Numbered from the stretch's first letter, positions 36,841-45,840 are shown. The stretch: 64,000 nt of DNA from Massilia terrae (GCF_024753145.1 NZ_JANUGU010000007.1:1-64000), one strand, 5' to 3'. The notes: a model not told the origin generated them from the letters alone. Translations and numbers: made by a program.

Positions 36841-39129
36841 TCAGCCAACCGCGTACCCGATCTGGGCCGGCGAACCATATTTGTATTGGCCGCCGTTCGC
36901 CCCCAAGCGCAGCGGCATATCGTTGAACAACACGCCCTGCGGCGAAATGCCTGCGTGATTGAGGCGCTTGATCGACTCGTTGATCTGATTCTCCGTTGTG
37001 ACACCGGAGCGTGCGACGATGAACACGGCCCCGGCATGCGCGCCGATGATCAGCGCATCGGCAACCGCCAGCAAGGGAGGAGGATCGAGCAGGATCAGGT
37101 CATAGTGGGGCCGCACCGCCTCCAGCAGGCTGCCAAAATTCAGGTGCAGCAGGAATTCGGCACGGTTCGGCGGCAGTTCGCCGGTCGGGATGAAGTCCAG
37201 GTTTTCCAGCACCCCGTGATGGATGATCTCCTCCACCGGCAGCGCGCCGATGATCGAACGCGACAGCCCGCGCTCGCGGCTGACGCCGAAGTAGCGGTGC
37301 AAATGCCCGTTGCGCAAGTCGGCATCCACCAGCAGCACGCGCTTGCCGCTGGCGGCCATTACCGCCGCGAAGTTGGCCGACATGAAGGACTTGCCGATCG
37401 CGCGCGTCGGCCCGGTCAGCATCACGATGTTGTTCTTAAAGTGCGGCATCGAAAACTGCAGCGCCGCCCGGAAGCTGCGCAAGGCCTCCACTGCCTCGTC
37501 CTCCGGCATCAGCTGGGCCAGCAAGGGCAGCAGGCCTCCCTCGCCTCTCGCCTTGCGCAACAGCTTGTCCTGGTTGCTGCTGTGCGGAATGGTGGCGTAC
37601 ACCACGCGCGCGTGCAGCATGCGCTCGATCTTCTGCGGATCGTCGATGCCGCCCTTGATCGCCTTTCGCGTGAACGCCAGCAAGGTACCGAGGAACAAGC
37701 CGGTAATGATGGCCAGCGCCACGATCAGCGGCCGGTTCGGTTTGATCGGCTTTTCCGGCGCGATCGGCGCGTCGATCATCCGCACATTGCTCACCCGGCC
37801 TACCGAGATCAGCCGCAGCTGCTGCGCCGTGTTCGACAGCGCTGTGTACAGGTCGGTGTTGACCTTGATGTCGCGCGTCAGCCGCGCCTCATCCTGCTCA
37901 AGCACTGGCAAGTCCTTGATGCGGGCTGCGATCGCCGAGATCTCGCCATCCACATCCTTGAGCGAGCGGTTCATTGCCACCAGCACCGGGTGGTCCTCCG
38001 TAAACCGCGCCAGCAGCTCGGTCTTCTTCTGGATCAGGTCCATCCGCTTGGCACGCGCCGCCGCCGCCTGCTCCAGGCTCATCTTCGCTTCTTCCTGCAA
38101 GTCCACGGTGCCGTGCGCGTTGCGGAACTGGTTGTAGCGGTCCTCGGACTGCTCCAACTGGCGCTTAAGGATCGGCAATTGCTGGTTAAGGAAAGCCAGC
38201 GACTTCTCCGCCTCCTCCGTCTTGCGCGCCAGGTTCTGGCGCATATACTCGCGGCCCACCTCGGACAGCAGGCTGTGAATGCGCTTGGCATTCTCGCCCT
38301 GCAGTTTGACCTCGATGACGCCCGACTGCTTGCCCTGTTCCGTGATCACCAGTGCCAGCTGGATCGCCTGGATGGTGCCGAGCCGCGACATGCGCTTCAG
38401 GCGGAATTGCGCGCCCGGCTTCGCGTACATCCGGTCCACCTTGATTTCGAGGACACCGTCCGGCGTCGGCACCCGGTAGCGCTGCCCCACGGATCCCGCG
38501 AACACGAGCCGTTGCCCGCCGCCAGAGAAACGGTAGCGTTCATTGGCCTCCGCGGTCAACACGAATTCCCGGTTCAGCCACGCGTCCGGCACGTCGAATA
38601 CCGACACCTCGGCGCGCTCGCCGCCCCACACATAGCCGCCATAGCCGAACAGCCCCGGCTCGGACAAGGTTCCGCTGTTCTGGTTGGCGAACCAGAAGCC
38701 GGCCACCGGGAAGTACTTCGGTTCGGCTTCGATATACAGCTGCAGATTGTCCACCGCGCGCGACACCACCATACGCGAACGCAGCAGCTCCATTTCCGCG
38801 ATCGCCGCCTTCTTGGTTTCGAACAGCGACGACGCTTCCGACAGAATATTCTTCGAGGCGTTCGGGCTTTCCTCCTCGACGTGGATCATCAGGTTGTCTT
38901 CGTAGACCGGCTTGGCCACCAGCGCATACAGCACCGCCACCAAGGTGATCAGCGCGGTGATGCCGCCGATCAGCCAGCGGCTGTCGTAGAAGGTGTTGAA
39001 GTAGCCCTTCAGGTCGACCGCGGGCTCGTCCGCGGCCCGCTCGTAGGGATAATGGTTGGCCGGAACCGACAAGATCGGCGGACTGTGGGCGACATGCGTC
39101 AGCTGGTGGTGTTCGCCGGGGGTGGTCAT
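36841..39129 (-). CDS. wzc: Wzc/GumC-type polysaccharide co-polymerase with tyrosine-kinase domain
   Basis: 762 residues. Wzz domain with transmembrane helix near 50-72 and a long periplasmic coiled-coil (about 230-450, Gln/Glu/Ala-rich) to a second helix near 480-500. The cytoplasmic BY-kinase has Walker A GPTRAIGKSF, Walker A' VLLVDADLR and Walker B LILLDPPPLL. The C-terminal tail after NDMPLRLG is short with only three Tyr (YKYGSPAQIGYAVG), fewer than classical Wzc clusters. Controls polymer length and export with Wza. It lies 16 bases after wza and is convergent to the biosynthetic operon. Confidence 0.9.
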   Translation of the reverse strand: MTTPGEHHQLTHVAHSPPILSVPANHYPYERAADEPAVDLKGYFNTFYDSRWLIGGITALITLVAVLYALVAKPVYEDNLMIHVEEESPNASKNILSEASSLFETKKAAIAEMELLRSRMVVSRAVDNLQLYIEAEPKYFPVAGFWFANQNSGTLSEPGLFGYGGYVWGGERAEVSVFDVPDAWLNREFVLTAEANERYRFSGGGQRLVFAGSVGQRYRVPTPDGVLEIKVDRMYAKPGAQFRLKRMSRLGTIQAIQLALVITEQGKQSGVIEVKLQGENAKRIHSLLSEVGREYMRQNLARKTEEAEKSLAFLNQQLPILKRQLEQSEDRYNQFRNAHGTVDLQEEAKMSLEQAAAARAKRMDLIQKKTELLARFTEDHPVLVAMNRSLKDVDGEISAIAARIKDLPVLEQDEARLTRDIKVNTDLYTALSNTAQQLRLISVGRVSNVRMIDAPIAPEKPIKPNRPLIVALAIITGLFLGTLLAFTRKAIKGGIDDPQKIERMLHARVVYATIPHSSNQDKLLRKARGEGGLLPLLAQLMPEDEAVEALRSFRAALQFSMPHFKNNIVMLTGPTRAIGKSFMSANFAAVMAASGKRVLLVDADLRNGHLHRYFGVSRERGLSRSIIGALPVEEIIHHGVLENLDFIPTGELPPNRAEFLLHLNFGSLLEAVRPHYDLILLDPPPLLAVADALIIGAHAGAVFIVARSGVTTENQINESIKRLNHAGISPQGVLFNDMPLRLGANGGQYKYGSPAQIGYAVG

Positions 39130-39145
39130 GCTCGCCTCCTTCCGT

Positions 39146-40282
39146 TCAGGGCCGCGTGGTTACGCCGACCGCCGAGGTGAGCGCGCCCGGGAACAGCAGG
39201 CTCAGGTTGCGGTTCCAGTTGGCCAGCGGCGAGGCGGCGACGTACACGACGTCTTTTGGCCGCAGCTCGAATTCCTCTGCCATGGCAATCGACCCGGTCT
39301 CGCGCGCGTCCAGCTGGAACACCCGCGTTGCGCCCTCGGGCGTCTTGCGCACCACGTAGATCTGGCGCGCATCCCCCGATAAGGGACTGACCCCGCCGCT
39401 TTCGCCCAGCGCCTCGTTCAGCGTCAGCCGGCCATCGTGCATGGTCAGCGACTTCGGCGTGATCACCTCGCCCGAGACGAACACCTTGCTCTCGTCGCGC
39501 GAATGCACGCGCACCAGGTCGCCCGGCGCAAGCATCACCGTATTCGGATCGATGCCCTTCTGCACCAGCTCGCGCAGGTTGATGTCGTAGTGCTTCTTGT
39601 CGCGCTCGATGGCGATGCGGCTCTGGTCCGCTGTCGGCAACAGCCCCCCGGCGCGGTTGAGGGCTTCCGTCAGCGACATGGGAATGTCATTGATGGCCTG
39701 CAGCCCCGGCGACTTGACCTCGCCGTCAATGTACACCCGCTTGCTGCGGTAGGACTGCACGCGCAAGGTGACGTTGGGATTGGCGATGTACTTGGCCAGC
39801 TTTTGCGAAAGCAGCGCGCGCGCCTGTTCCTCGGTCAGGCCCTGCACCGGCAACAGCCCGGCAAACGGGAACTGGATGCGGCCCATGTGGTCGACGACGA
39901 AACCGGGCGGTGTCGCATTGGCGGCGACACTGGCGGCCAGTGTGCCCGCATCCGCCGCGGCGGCCGCCGCCGGCATGCCCGCGCCGGCCAGTTCGGGGTG
40001 GTCCCAGACGACGATCGACAGCACGTCGCCCGCGCCGATCGCGTACGGCGCCGGATTTTTCACGATGAGCGAGGAAATGTCCTGGTGCCGCTGCAAGGCG
40101 GCCTGCTGCTTCTGCACCTGGATCAACTGCTCGGTGATCATTTCCGTCGGCGGGGCCGGTTCGCCCGCCCCTTGCCTGCTCGCGCTCGACTGGAATGGCA
40201 GGCCGGACGCGCACCCTGCCAGCACCACGACAGCCAACGCAGCCGCGCCGCGTACTCGAGAAATTACTGTGGGAAATCTCAT
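39146..40282 (-). CDS. wza: Wza-type outer-membrane polysaccharide export lipoprotein
   Basis: 378 residues. Lipoprotein signal with LAGCASG; the Cys becomes residue 1 after processing. The poly_export (PES) domain begins near 85 (YAIGAGDVLSIVVWDHPEL), followed by SLBB domains (VDHMGRIQFPFAGLLPVQGLT and VFVSGEVITPKSLTM, each a typical SLBB opening). A TTG start at 40318 would only add 12 residues; the ATG at 40282 with GGGGCG seven bases upstream is preferred. It forms the outer-membrane channel for the polymer. A short hairpin GCCTG-CTT-CAGGC lies in its leader at 40304-40316. Confidence 0.92.
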   Translation of the reverse strand: MRFPTVISRVRGAAALAVVVLAGCASGLPFQSSASRQGAGEPAPPTEMITEQLIQVQKQQAALQRHQDISSLIVKNPAPYAIGAGDVLSIVVWDHPELAGAGMPAAAAAADAGTLAASVAANATPPGFVVDHMGRIQFPFAGLLPVQGLTEEQARALLSQKLAKYIANPNVTLRVQSYRSKRVYIDGEVKSPGLQAINDIPMSLTEALNRAGGLLPTADQSRIAIERDKKHYDINLRELVQKGIDPNTVMLAPGDLVRVHSRDESKVFVSGEVITPKSLTMHDGRLTLNEALGESGGVSPLSGDARQIYVVRKTPEGATRVFQLDARETGSIAMAEEFELRPKDVVYVAASPLANWNRNLSLLFPGALTSAVGVTTRP

Positions 40283-40451
40283 GATTTCGCCCCGCGAGGT
40301 AAGGCCTGCTTCAGGCAATCATGAGTCAGCGTAAGGCGTCCTTATGGCTGGGCTTTGGCGCACATCAAACGCCGACCTCAGGTCACAAGGGCTTAAACAG
40401 TTCGCACGCGAAAGGCGGGCACATCCGTTCTGGGCGGAAATCCGGCTGTGA

Positions 40452-42476
40452 TCAGCGCACTTCCTCGATCAGTTTGAGACCTTCGGCAAAGGTCCAGATG
40501 CGCCGGATTTCGATCACATCGAACTGCACTGCGACGTTGGGCGGAAACACGCCGTAACGTTCGTTCAGCCGCACGATCCGCCTTACGGCCGCGTCAATGT
40601 CCGCGTGTCCGCTCGATCGCACGATCATCACCGATTCCACGCTGCCGTCGCTGCGGATCGCCACGCTCACGATCGGGTCGATGCGCACACGCTCCGCTGA
40701 TAGCTGCGCGCCGTTCAGCAAACCGTTGCGCTCGATCTTCTGGCGGAAACTGTCGACGTAGAGCCGCAGCGGTACGTCGCGTTCCACCCCGTTCGACACC
40801 CGCCGGCGTGACGGCTCACCGGAGTCCGTTTGGCGCACGGCTGGCGGCGGGGCACCCAACACGTCGAGTCCGCGCAACATCTCCCGCGCGCGTGAGCCAA
40901 GATTCACGCCCGACACACTACCGGCCGCCTTCCCTGTGCCACCTGCGCCGCCAATTGCACCTTGCCCGATTCCTGCGGCCGCGCTCCCGTTGACAGTCAA
41001 CGTTTCCTGACGCCGCGCGTCGGCAGCGGCACGCTCGCGGTCGGCGCGTGCCTGCTCATCTGCCTGCTTTTGTGCTTGCTGTCGCGCCTGTTCCGCTGCC
41101 TGCTGCTGCGCCAGGCGCTCCGCCTGCTGTCGCGCCTGTTCAGCCGCCCGCTGCTGCGCCAGGCGCTCCGCTTGCTGGCGTGCCTGTTCCGCCGCCTGCT
41201 GCTGCGCCAGGCGCTCCGCTTGCTGGCGTGCCTGTTCCGCCGCCTGCTGCTGCGCCAGGCGCTCCGCTTGCTGCCGCGCCTGTTCCGCCGCCTGCTGCTG
41301 CGCCAGGCGCTCCACTTGCTGCCCTGCCTGTTCCGCTGCCCGCTGCTGCGCCAACCGTTCCGCCTGCTGCCGCGCGAATTCCGCTGCCTGCTGTTGCGCC
41401 AGCCGTTCCGCTTGCTGCCGTGCCAGTTCCGTCGCCTGCTGCTGCGCCGAGCGCTCCGCCTGCTGCCGCGCCCGTTCCGCCTGCTGCTGTTGCGCCAACC
41501 GTTCCGCCTGCTGCCGCGCCTGTTCCGCTGCCTGCTGCCGCGCTAAGCGATCCGCCTGCTCCCGCGCCAATTCCGCCGCCTGTTGTTGCGCCGCCTGATC
41601 TGCCTGCTGCTGCCGCGCCTGCACCTCGGCCATGCGCTGCCGCTCCGCCTGTGCCGCGATCTCCGCCTGACGTCGGGAATCTTCCTCGGCACTCCGTTGC
41701 AAAACAAACGCACGTTCACGCTGCCGCGCTTCATCCTCCGCACGCTGCGCCGCTTGCTGCCGTGCCAATTCCTCCCCGCGTTTCTGCTCAACCGCCTGCG
41801 CAGCCGCCGCTGCCTCGTCGCGCGCCTTCCGCTCCTGCGCCAGTGCAATGGCCGCATCGACCTGCTGCGCCACCACAGTCACCGGCTCAGATGATTGGAC
41901 TGGCTTGGCCTGCTCATCGTTCCCCATCGCTGAAGCTGCATCGATCTTGCCGGCCGCCATCCCCGTGCCCTTTTCGGTCCCTTCGCGCACCGAAATCGCA
42001 TCCGCCTTGAGATCATCGAGCACCGCCTGCGGAACCGCGAACTCGCTGTCCTTGTTGATGTCTTGGGTGATGACGCGCTCCTTCAGCGCGAGCTCCGGCC
42101 GCTTCGCCGGCTTGGGCGCACGTCTCGTTGCTTTCGCACGAGCCGGCTTCGGCACGGCCGGCGCCGCGACTGGCTGCGGCCGTCGCGGCACAACGGTGAA
42201 TCCCGATACCGCCGGCGCTGGTGTGGGAACCGGCGGCGGCTCCACGTTCGCGGCCACGACAGTGTCCGGTACCGGCGGCGGCACCGTGGCCACCTCGCTG
42301 GGCGCGGGAGCCAGCCGCACCATCAGCCGCGTCACCGCCGCCAAGCCCGCCTCCGGCACGTGGAAACGCAAGGACAGCAACACCGCGTGCGCCAGCAAGG
42401 ACAGGACGAGTCCAGTAACCAGGCGTCGCGTCGCCTGGTCGTTGGCTGGATCCGGACTGCTCGCAATGGCTGGCAT
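40452..42476 (-). CDS. TonB/TolA-like energy-transducing protein with 16-residue helical repeats
   Basis: About 674 residues. A single transmembrane helix near 20-40 (LVTGLVLSLLAHAVLLSL) is followed by a Pro/Ala-rich region. A long Gln/Ala/Arg coiled segment (about 180-500) then contains ~10 copies of a 16-residue unit, AEQARQQAERLAQQQA. A TonB C-terminal-like domain follows (VSVAIRSDGSVESVMIVRSSGHADIDAAVRRIVR and PPNVAVQFDVIEIRRIW, split by the repeat of beta strands). It should link the proton motive force to an outer-membrane receptor or act like TolA. ATG 42476 is preferred to an upstream start at 42560. No exbB/exbD in the window. Confidence 0.8.
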   Translation of the reverse strand: MPAIASSPDPANDQATRRLVTGLVLSLLAHAVLLSLRFHVPEAGLAAVTRLMVRLAPAPSEVATVPPPVPDTVVAANVEPPPVPTPAPAVSGFTVVPRRPQPVAAPAVPKPARAKATRRAPKPAKRPELALKERVITQDINKDSEFAVPQAVLDDLKADAISVREGTEKGTGMAAGKIDAASAMGNDEQAKPVQSSEPVTVVAQQVDAAIALAQERKARDEAAAAAQAVEQKRGEELARQQAAQRAEDEARQRERAFVLQRSAEEDSRRQAEIAAQAERQRMAEVQARQQQADQAAQQQAAELAREQADRLARQQAAEQARQQAERLAQQQQAERARQQAERSAQQQATELARQQAERLAQQQAAEFARQQAERLAQQRAAEQAGQQVERLAQQQAAEQARQQAERLAQQQAAEQARQQAERLAQQQAAEQARQQAERLAQQRAAEQARQQAERLAQQQAAEQARQQAQKQADEQARADRERAAADARRQETLTVNGSAAAGIGQGAIGGAGGTGKAAGSVSGVNLGSRAREMLRGLDVLGAPPPAVRQTDSGEPSRRRVSNGVERDVPLRLYVDSFRQKIERNGLLNGAQLSAERVRIDPIVSVAIRSDGSVESVMIVRSSGHADIDAAVRRIVRLNERYGVFPPNVAVQFDVIEIRRIWTFAEGLKLIEEVR
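41070..41560 (-). repeat. 48-base tandem repeat inside the TonB/TolA-like gene
   Basis: Roughly ten 48-base units encode the 16-residue helical repeat. Units between 41161 and 41290 are nearly identical (for example AGGCGCTCCGCTTGCTGGCG recurs exactly 48 bases later); outer copies are degenerate. The array preserves the reading frame, so copy-number change would lengthen or shorten the periplasmic rod without frameshift. Confidence 0.85.
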
Positions 42477-42610
42477 CGGGCTTAGGGAAATATTGTCGAG
42501 CTGCCAGCATAACGTTTTCTCGCAGGACACGCGAGGTGCGCACGATACGGAACACGCCACATGGCGATCTGGCAGAATGGGCCCGTCGCGGCACGTCTTC
42601 AGGAGGAACC

Positions 42611-43924
42611 ATGGGGCCCGGATTCATCTTTGCGACCGGGATCGAAAACAGCAACCCGACCATTCAAAACGGCAGAGTCCGTGTCGACGAGCTGGAAAAA
42701 TGCGGCCATTACCGCTACTGGCGCACCGACTTCGACCTGGTCCAGGAACTGGGCCTGAAGACGCTACGCTATGGCCCGCCCATCCACAAGACCTGGCTCG
42801 GCCCCAATCGCTACGACTGGGAATTTGCCGACATCACTTTCCAGGACCTGCGCCGACGCAACCTGGCGGTCATTGTTGACCTCTGCCATTTCGGCGTTCC
42901 CGACTGGATTGGCAATTTCCAGAATCCAGATTTCCCGGAGCTGTTCGCCGCTTACGCGCGCGCCTTCGCGGAGCGCTTTCCCTGGGTGCAACTGTACACG
43001 CCGATTAACGAAATGTTCGTGTGCGCCCTGTTCTCCACGCTCTACGGCTGGTGGAACGAGCAGGATCGCACCGACCGCGCCTTCGTCAACGCGGTCAAGC
43101 ACATCGTCAAGGCCAACATCCTGGCCATGCAAGTCATTCTCGAAGTGCGCGCGGACGCCCTGTTCATCCAGAGCGAATCGTCGGAGTACTACCACGCGGA
43201 AAATCCGCAGGCCATCGGTCCCGCGGAGATCCACAACGCGCGCCGTTTCCTGTCGCTGGACCTGAACTATGGACGCCGCGTCGACTCTGGGATGTATGAG
43301 TACATGCTCGACAATGGCATGACCCGGGACGAATATCACTTCTTCTTGAACAATAATCTGAAGCACCACTGCATCATGGGCAACGATTATTACAAGACCA
43401 ACGAGCACTACGTCTCGGCGGACGGCGCCACACGTTCGGCCGGTGAAATCTTCGGCTATGCCGTGATCACGCACCAGTATTACAACCGCTACCGCCTGCC
43501 GGTCATGCATACCGAAACCAATTTGTGCGAAGGCCCGAGCGGCAACGAAGCCGTAGAATGGCTGCACAAGGAATGGGCCAACGTGCTCCGCGTGCGCAAC
43601 AACGGCGTCCCGCTGGTCGGCTTCACCTGGTACTCGCTGACCGACCAGGTCGACTGGGACACCGCGCTGCGCGAAAACAACGGCACGCCCAACGCGCTCG
43701 GCCTGTTCGACCTGAACCGCAGTATCCGCGCCGTCGGCCTCGCCTACCGCGAGCTGGTGCATTCATGGATGCAAGTGCTGCCGACCCAGAGCGTGTGCCT
43801 GCAGGTGCCGATCATCATGCCGAAGGAATACGACGAGGGCTGCGACGAACTGGTGGCAAGTAGCCGGCACACGCGCGCCGACGACCAGACCCTCGCGCCC
43901 GGCACCACGGAAACAAACGAATAA
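42611..43924 (+). CDS. Divergent GH1-like glycoside hydrolase
   Basis: 437 residues, TIM-barrel pattern of family 1 glycosidases. FATGIENSNPTI opens strand 1, LGLKTLRYGPPIHKTW then YDWEFAD, acid/base Glu in YTPINEMFVC, and candidate nucleophile Glu in VMHTETNLCEG followed by GFTWYSLTDQVDWD. No signal peptide. The canonical GH1 TFNEP and TENG signatures are altered (TPINEM, HTETN), so substrate class is unclear. AGGAGG five bases before the ATG is a strong Shine-Dalgarno sequence. Divergent from the TonB-like gene and 12 bases before the SDR gene. Confidence 0.75.
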   Translation: MGPGFIFATGIENSNPTIQNGRVRVDELEKCGHYRYWRTDFDLVQELGLKTLRYGPPIHKTWLGPNRYDWEFADITFQDLRRRNLAVIVDLCHFGVPDWIGNFQNPDFPELFAAYARAFAERFPWVQLYTPINEMFVCALFSTLYGWWNEQDRTDRAFVNAVKHIVKANILAMQVILEVRADALFIQSESSEYYHAENPQAIGPAEIHNARRFLSLDLNYGRRVDSGMYEYMLDNGMTRDEYHFFLNNNLKHHCIMGNDYYKTNEHYVSADGATRSAGEIFGYAVITHQYYNRYRLPVMHTETNLCEGPSGNEAVEWLHKEWANVLRVRNNGVPLVGFTWYSLTDQVDWDTALRENNGTPNALGLFDLNRSIRAVGLAYRELVHSWMQVLPTQSVCLQVPIIMPKEYDEGCDELVASSRHTRADDQTLAPGTTETNE

Positions 43925-43936
43925 TCGGAGGCAAAC

Positions 43937-44674
43937 ATGCGCTTCACCGGACAGTCGGTCATCGTCACCGGGGCCGCCGGCGGCATCGGGCTGGCGACCG
44001 CGACCCGCTTCGCGCAGGAAGGCGCGAACCTCGTGCTGGTCGGCCACCACGTCGATACGCTGGCGCGCGCCGAGCAGCATTTGCAGGCGGGCGGCGCGCA
44101 AAACGTCTATAGCTGCGTGTGTGATGTCAGCGACGAGGAGCAGGTCAAGAAGAGCGTCGACGCCACGATTGCGCGCTACGGTCGCCTGGACGTGGTGGTC
44201 AACAACGCCGGCGTCATGACCTTCAAGCCGCTGCAGGACCAGACCGCCGAGGACTGGACCAGCGTGTTGCACGTGGATTTGCTCGGCGCCTTCTTCTTCA
44301 CCAAATATGCATTCCGGACCATGACGAACGGCGGTGCCATCGTCAACATCTCCAGCATCCATGCGATCGAGACCGAGCCGATGGCCGCGCCCTACGCCGC
44401 AGCCAAGGCAGCACTGCTGTCGCTGACCCGTTCATCGGCACTGGAGGGCCGGCCGAAGAACATCCGCGTCAACGCGGTGTTGCCGGGCGCAATCGATACA
44501 CCCATGCTCTGGGAAAATCCGAACGTGAAGTCTGGCGAGGAACACATCGACCCGCTGGACGTTGGCAAGCCGGAGGACGTCGCCTCGGCAATCGCCTACC
44601 TCGCGTCGGCGGATGCGGCGTTTGTGCAGGGCGCAATGCTGCGGGTGGATGGCGGCCGCCTCGACCGCCTGTAG
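43937..44674 (+). CDS. SDR-family oxidoreductase
   Basis: 245 residues, classical short-chain dehydrogenase. NAD(P) motif TGAAGGIG, NNAGVM, catalytic Ser in NISSIHAIE, Tyr-Lys in YAAAKAAL, and a C-terminal DGGR. Glucose/3-oxoacyl type; cofactor loop suggests NAD or NADP (no clear Asp after strand 2). CGGAGG lies eight bases before the ATG. Placed 12 bases after the GH1-like gene, so a sugar released by that enzyme may be its substrate. Confidence 0.88.
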   Translation: MRFTGQSVIVTGAAGGIGLATATRFAQEGANLVLVGHHVDTLARAEQHLQAGGAQNVYSCVCDVSDEEQVKKSVDATIARYGRLDVVVNNAGVMTFKPLQDQTAEDWTSVLHVDLLGAFFFTKYAFRTMTNGGAIVNISSIHAIETEPMAAPYAAAKAALLSLTRSSALEGRPKNIRVNAVLPGAIDTPMLWENPNVKSGEEHIDPLDVGKPEDVASAIAYLASADAAFVQGAMLRVDGGRLDRL

Positions 44675-44683
44675 CCGCTTTAA

Positions 44684-45451
44684 TCAGTTCAGCTGCTTTT
44701 CACCGGGTCGCAAGGTCAGGACCCGCACGCCGTTTGCGGTCACGGCGACGGTATGTTCGAACTGCGCCGACAATTTCCCGTCGCAGGTGACGACGGTCCA
44801 GCCATCGTCCTCGGTCTCCACCACGTTGCTGCCCTGGTTGATCATCGGCTCGATGGTGAACACCATTCCTTCGCGCAGGATCAGGCCGGTGCGCGGCTTA
44901 CCCCAGTGCAGGACTTCCGGCGCCTCGTGCATTTCTCGCCCGATGCCGTGGCCACAGTATTCCCTGACAACGGAGTAGCCGTTCTTTCTAGCATGCTGCT
45001 CGATGGCGAAACCGACGTCACCCAGCCTGGCACCGGGCCGCACCGCCTTGATGCCTTTCCACAGCGCCTCGTACGTCACTTGCACCAAGCGCTTCGCCTG
45101 CGCCGACACTTCGCCCACAAGATAGGTCTTGCTGGAATCAGCGATATAGCCGTTCTTCTCCAGCGTGATATCGAAATTCACGATATCCCCGCTTTCCAGG
45201 ATGTCCTTGGTCGAAGGAACGCCGTGGCAGACCACGCGGTTGGGAGAGGAGTTGAGCGCGTAGGCGAAGCCGTATTGCCCCTTGCTCGCCGGTCGGGCTT
45301 TCAGTTCATTGACGATGAAGCTGTCGACCAGGTCGTTGACCTGCATCGTCGACATGCCGATCAAATCCAGGCGATCCAGATGGGCAAACACTTCTGCGAG
45401 CAGCCTGCCCGACTCAGCCATCACTTCGATTTCTTCCGGGCTTTTAATCAT
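44684..45451 (-). CDS. map: Type I methionine aminopeptidase, paired with ParD-like gene
   Basis: 255 residues, full MAP fold. The five metal ligands are visible: Asp in VNFDITLEKNG, Asp in YIADSSKTY, His in CGHGIGREMHEAPEV, Glu in VFTIEPMI and Glu in FEHTVAVT. It removes initiator methionine. The usual essential copy in Betaproteobacteria lies by rpsB-tsf; this copy is instead coupled to a ParD-like gene through an ATGA overlap, so it is probably a paralogue. An N-terminal zinc-finger extension is absent. Convergent with the SDR gene, nine bases apart. Confidence 0.92.
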   Translation of the reverse strand: MIKSPEEIEVMAESGRLLAEVFAHLDRLDLIGMSTMQVNDLVDSFIVNELKARPASKGQYGFAYALNSSPNRVVCHGVPSTKDILESGDIVNFDITLEKNGYIADSSKTYLVGEVSAQAKRLVQVTYEALWKGIKAVRPGARLGDVGFAIEQHARKNGYSVVREYCGHGIGREMHEAPEVLHWGKPRTGLILREGMVFTIEPMINQGSNVVETEDDGWTVVTCDGKLSAQFEHTVAVTANGVRVLTLRPGEKQLN

Positions 45452-45660
45452 ACGGCGGCCGCCCTTGGTGGGTGCGCCGTAACGCCAGCCGCGCGGAGTT
45501 CACCGGCGACAATCTCATTAAAACTTTGGGTCGGGTTCATTTCGCACAACATGCCGATCTTGATCCAGAACGCCGCTTGCGCGTTGATCGACCTACACGA
45601 AACCGCACTCGCCTTCCGAATCTGGTCGTGCAGCTCTTCGTCGATGTTCACAATGCCCAT
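45448..45660 (-). CDS. ParD-like antitoxin-family protein
   Basis: 70 residues with a ribbon-helix-helix-like start (GIVNIDEELHDQIRKAS) and the family core SINAQAAFWIKIGMLCEMNP, then SFNEIV. It fits the ParD_like family (PF11903), which is often found beside a methionine aminopeptidase gene rather than a ParE toxin. Stop and map start overlap by four bases. GAGGGCG precedes the ATG at 45660. The upstream 11-base direct repeats suggest autoregulation. Confidence 0.8.
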   Translation of the reverse strand: MGIVNIDEELHDQIRKASAVSCRSINAQAAFWIKIGMLCEMNPTQSFNEIVAGELRAAGVTAHPPRAAAV

Positions 45661-45670
45661 TTCGCCCTCA

Positions 45671-45703
45671 ATATACGATTCATATACGAATTATATATTA
45701 GCT
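45671..45703 (-). promoter_or_regulatory. 11-bp-spaced direct repeats over the ParD-like promoter
   Basis: ATATACGATTC, ATATACGAATT and ATATATTAGCT follow one another at 45671, 45682 and 45693, one helical turn apart. On the minus strand a TATAAT box falls within the array, 10-35 bases before the ParD-like ATG. The layout matches operators of ribbon-helix-helix repressors. Confidence 0.6.
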
Positions 45704-45773
45704 CAACCATCGCGCGCAAAGTCGTCCTGCGACCGACAAGCTATACTGCTGCGGCTCGCAACAACAACCCGAG

Positions 45774-45804
45774 CGTCGTTCCTGCGCAGGCGGGAACCCC
45801 GTTT
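45774..45804 (+). repeat. REP-like palindromic repeat
   Basis: CGTCGTTCCTGCGCAGGCGGGAACCCC (written here as CGTCGTTCC-TGCGCAGG-CGGGAACCCC) has an imperfect stem. Located between the ParD-like promoter and the SGNH gene. Confidence 0.65.
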
Positions 45805-45840
45805 CATTCGCCGGCCAATTCAATTCAAGAGTCACTCTTC

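Noticed and set aside
36766..39180. 804-residue plus-strand frame over wzc
   Set aside because: Antisense to a clear Wzc with Walker motifs; Arg/Gln/His/Leu-rich filler.
41070..41560. Possible CRISPR array
   Set aside because: Units of 48 bases abut without spacers and encode in-frame helical repeats, so this is a protein repeat.
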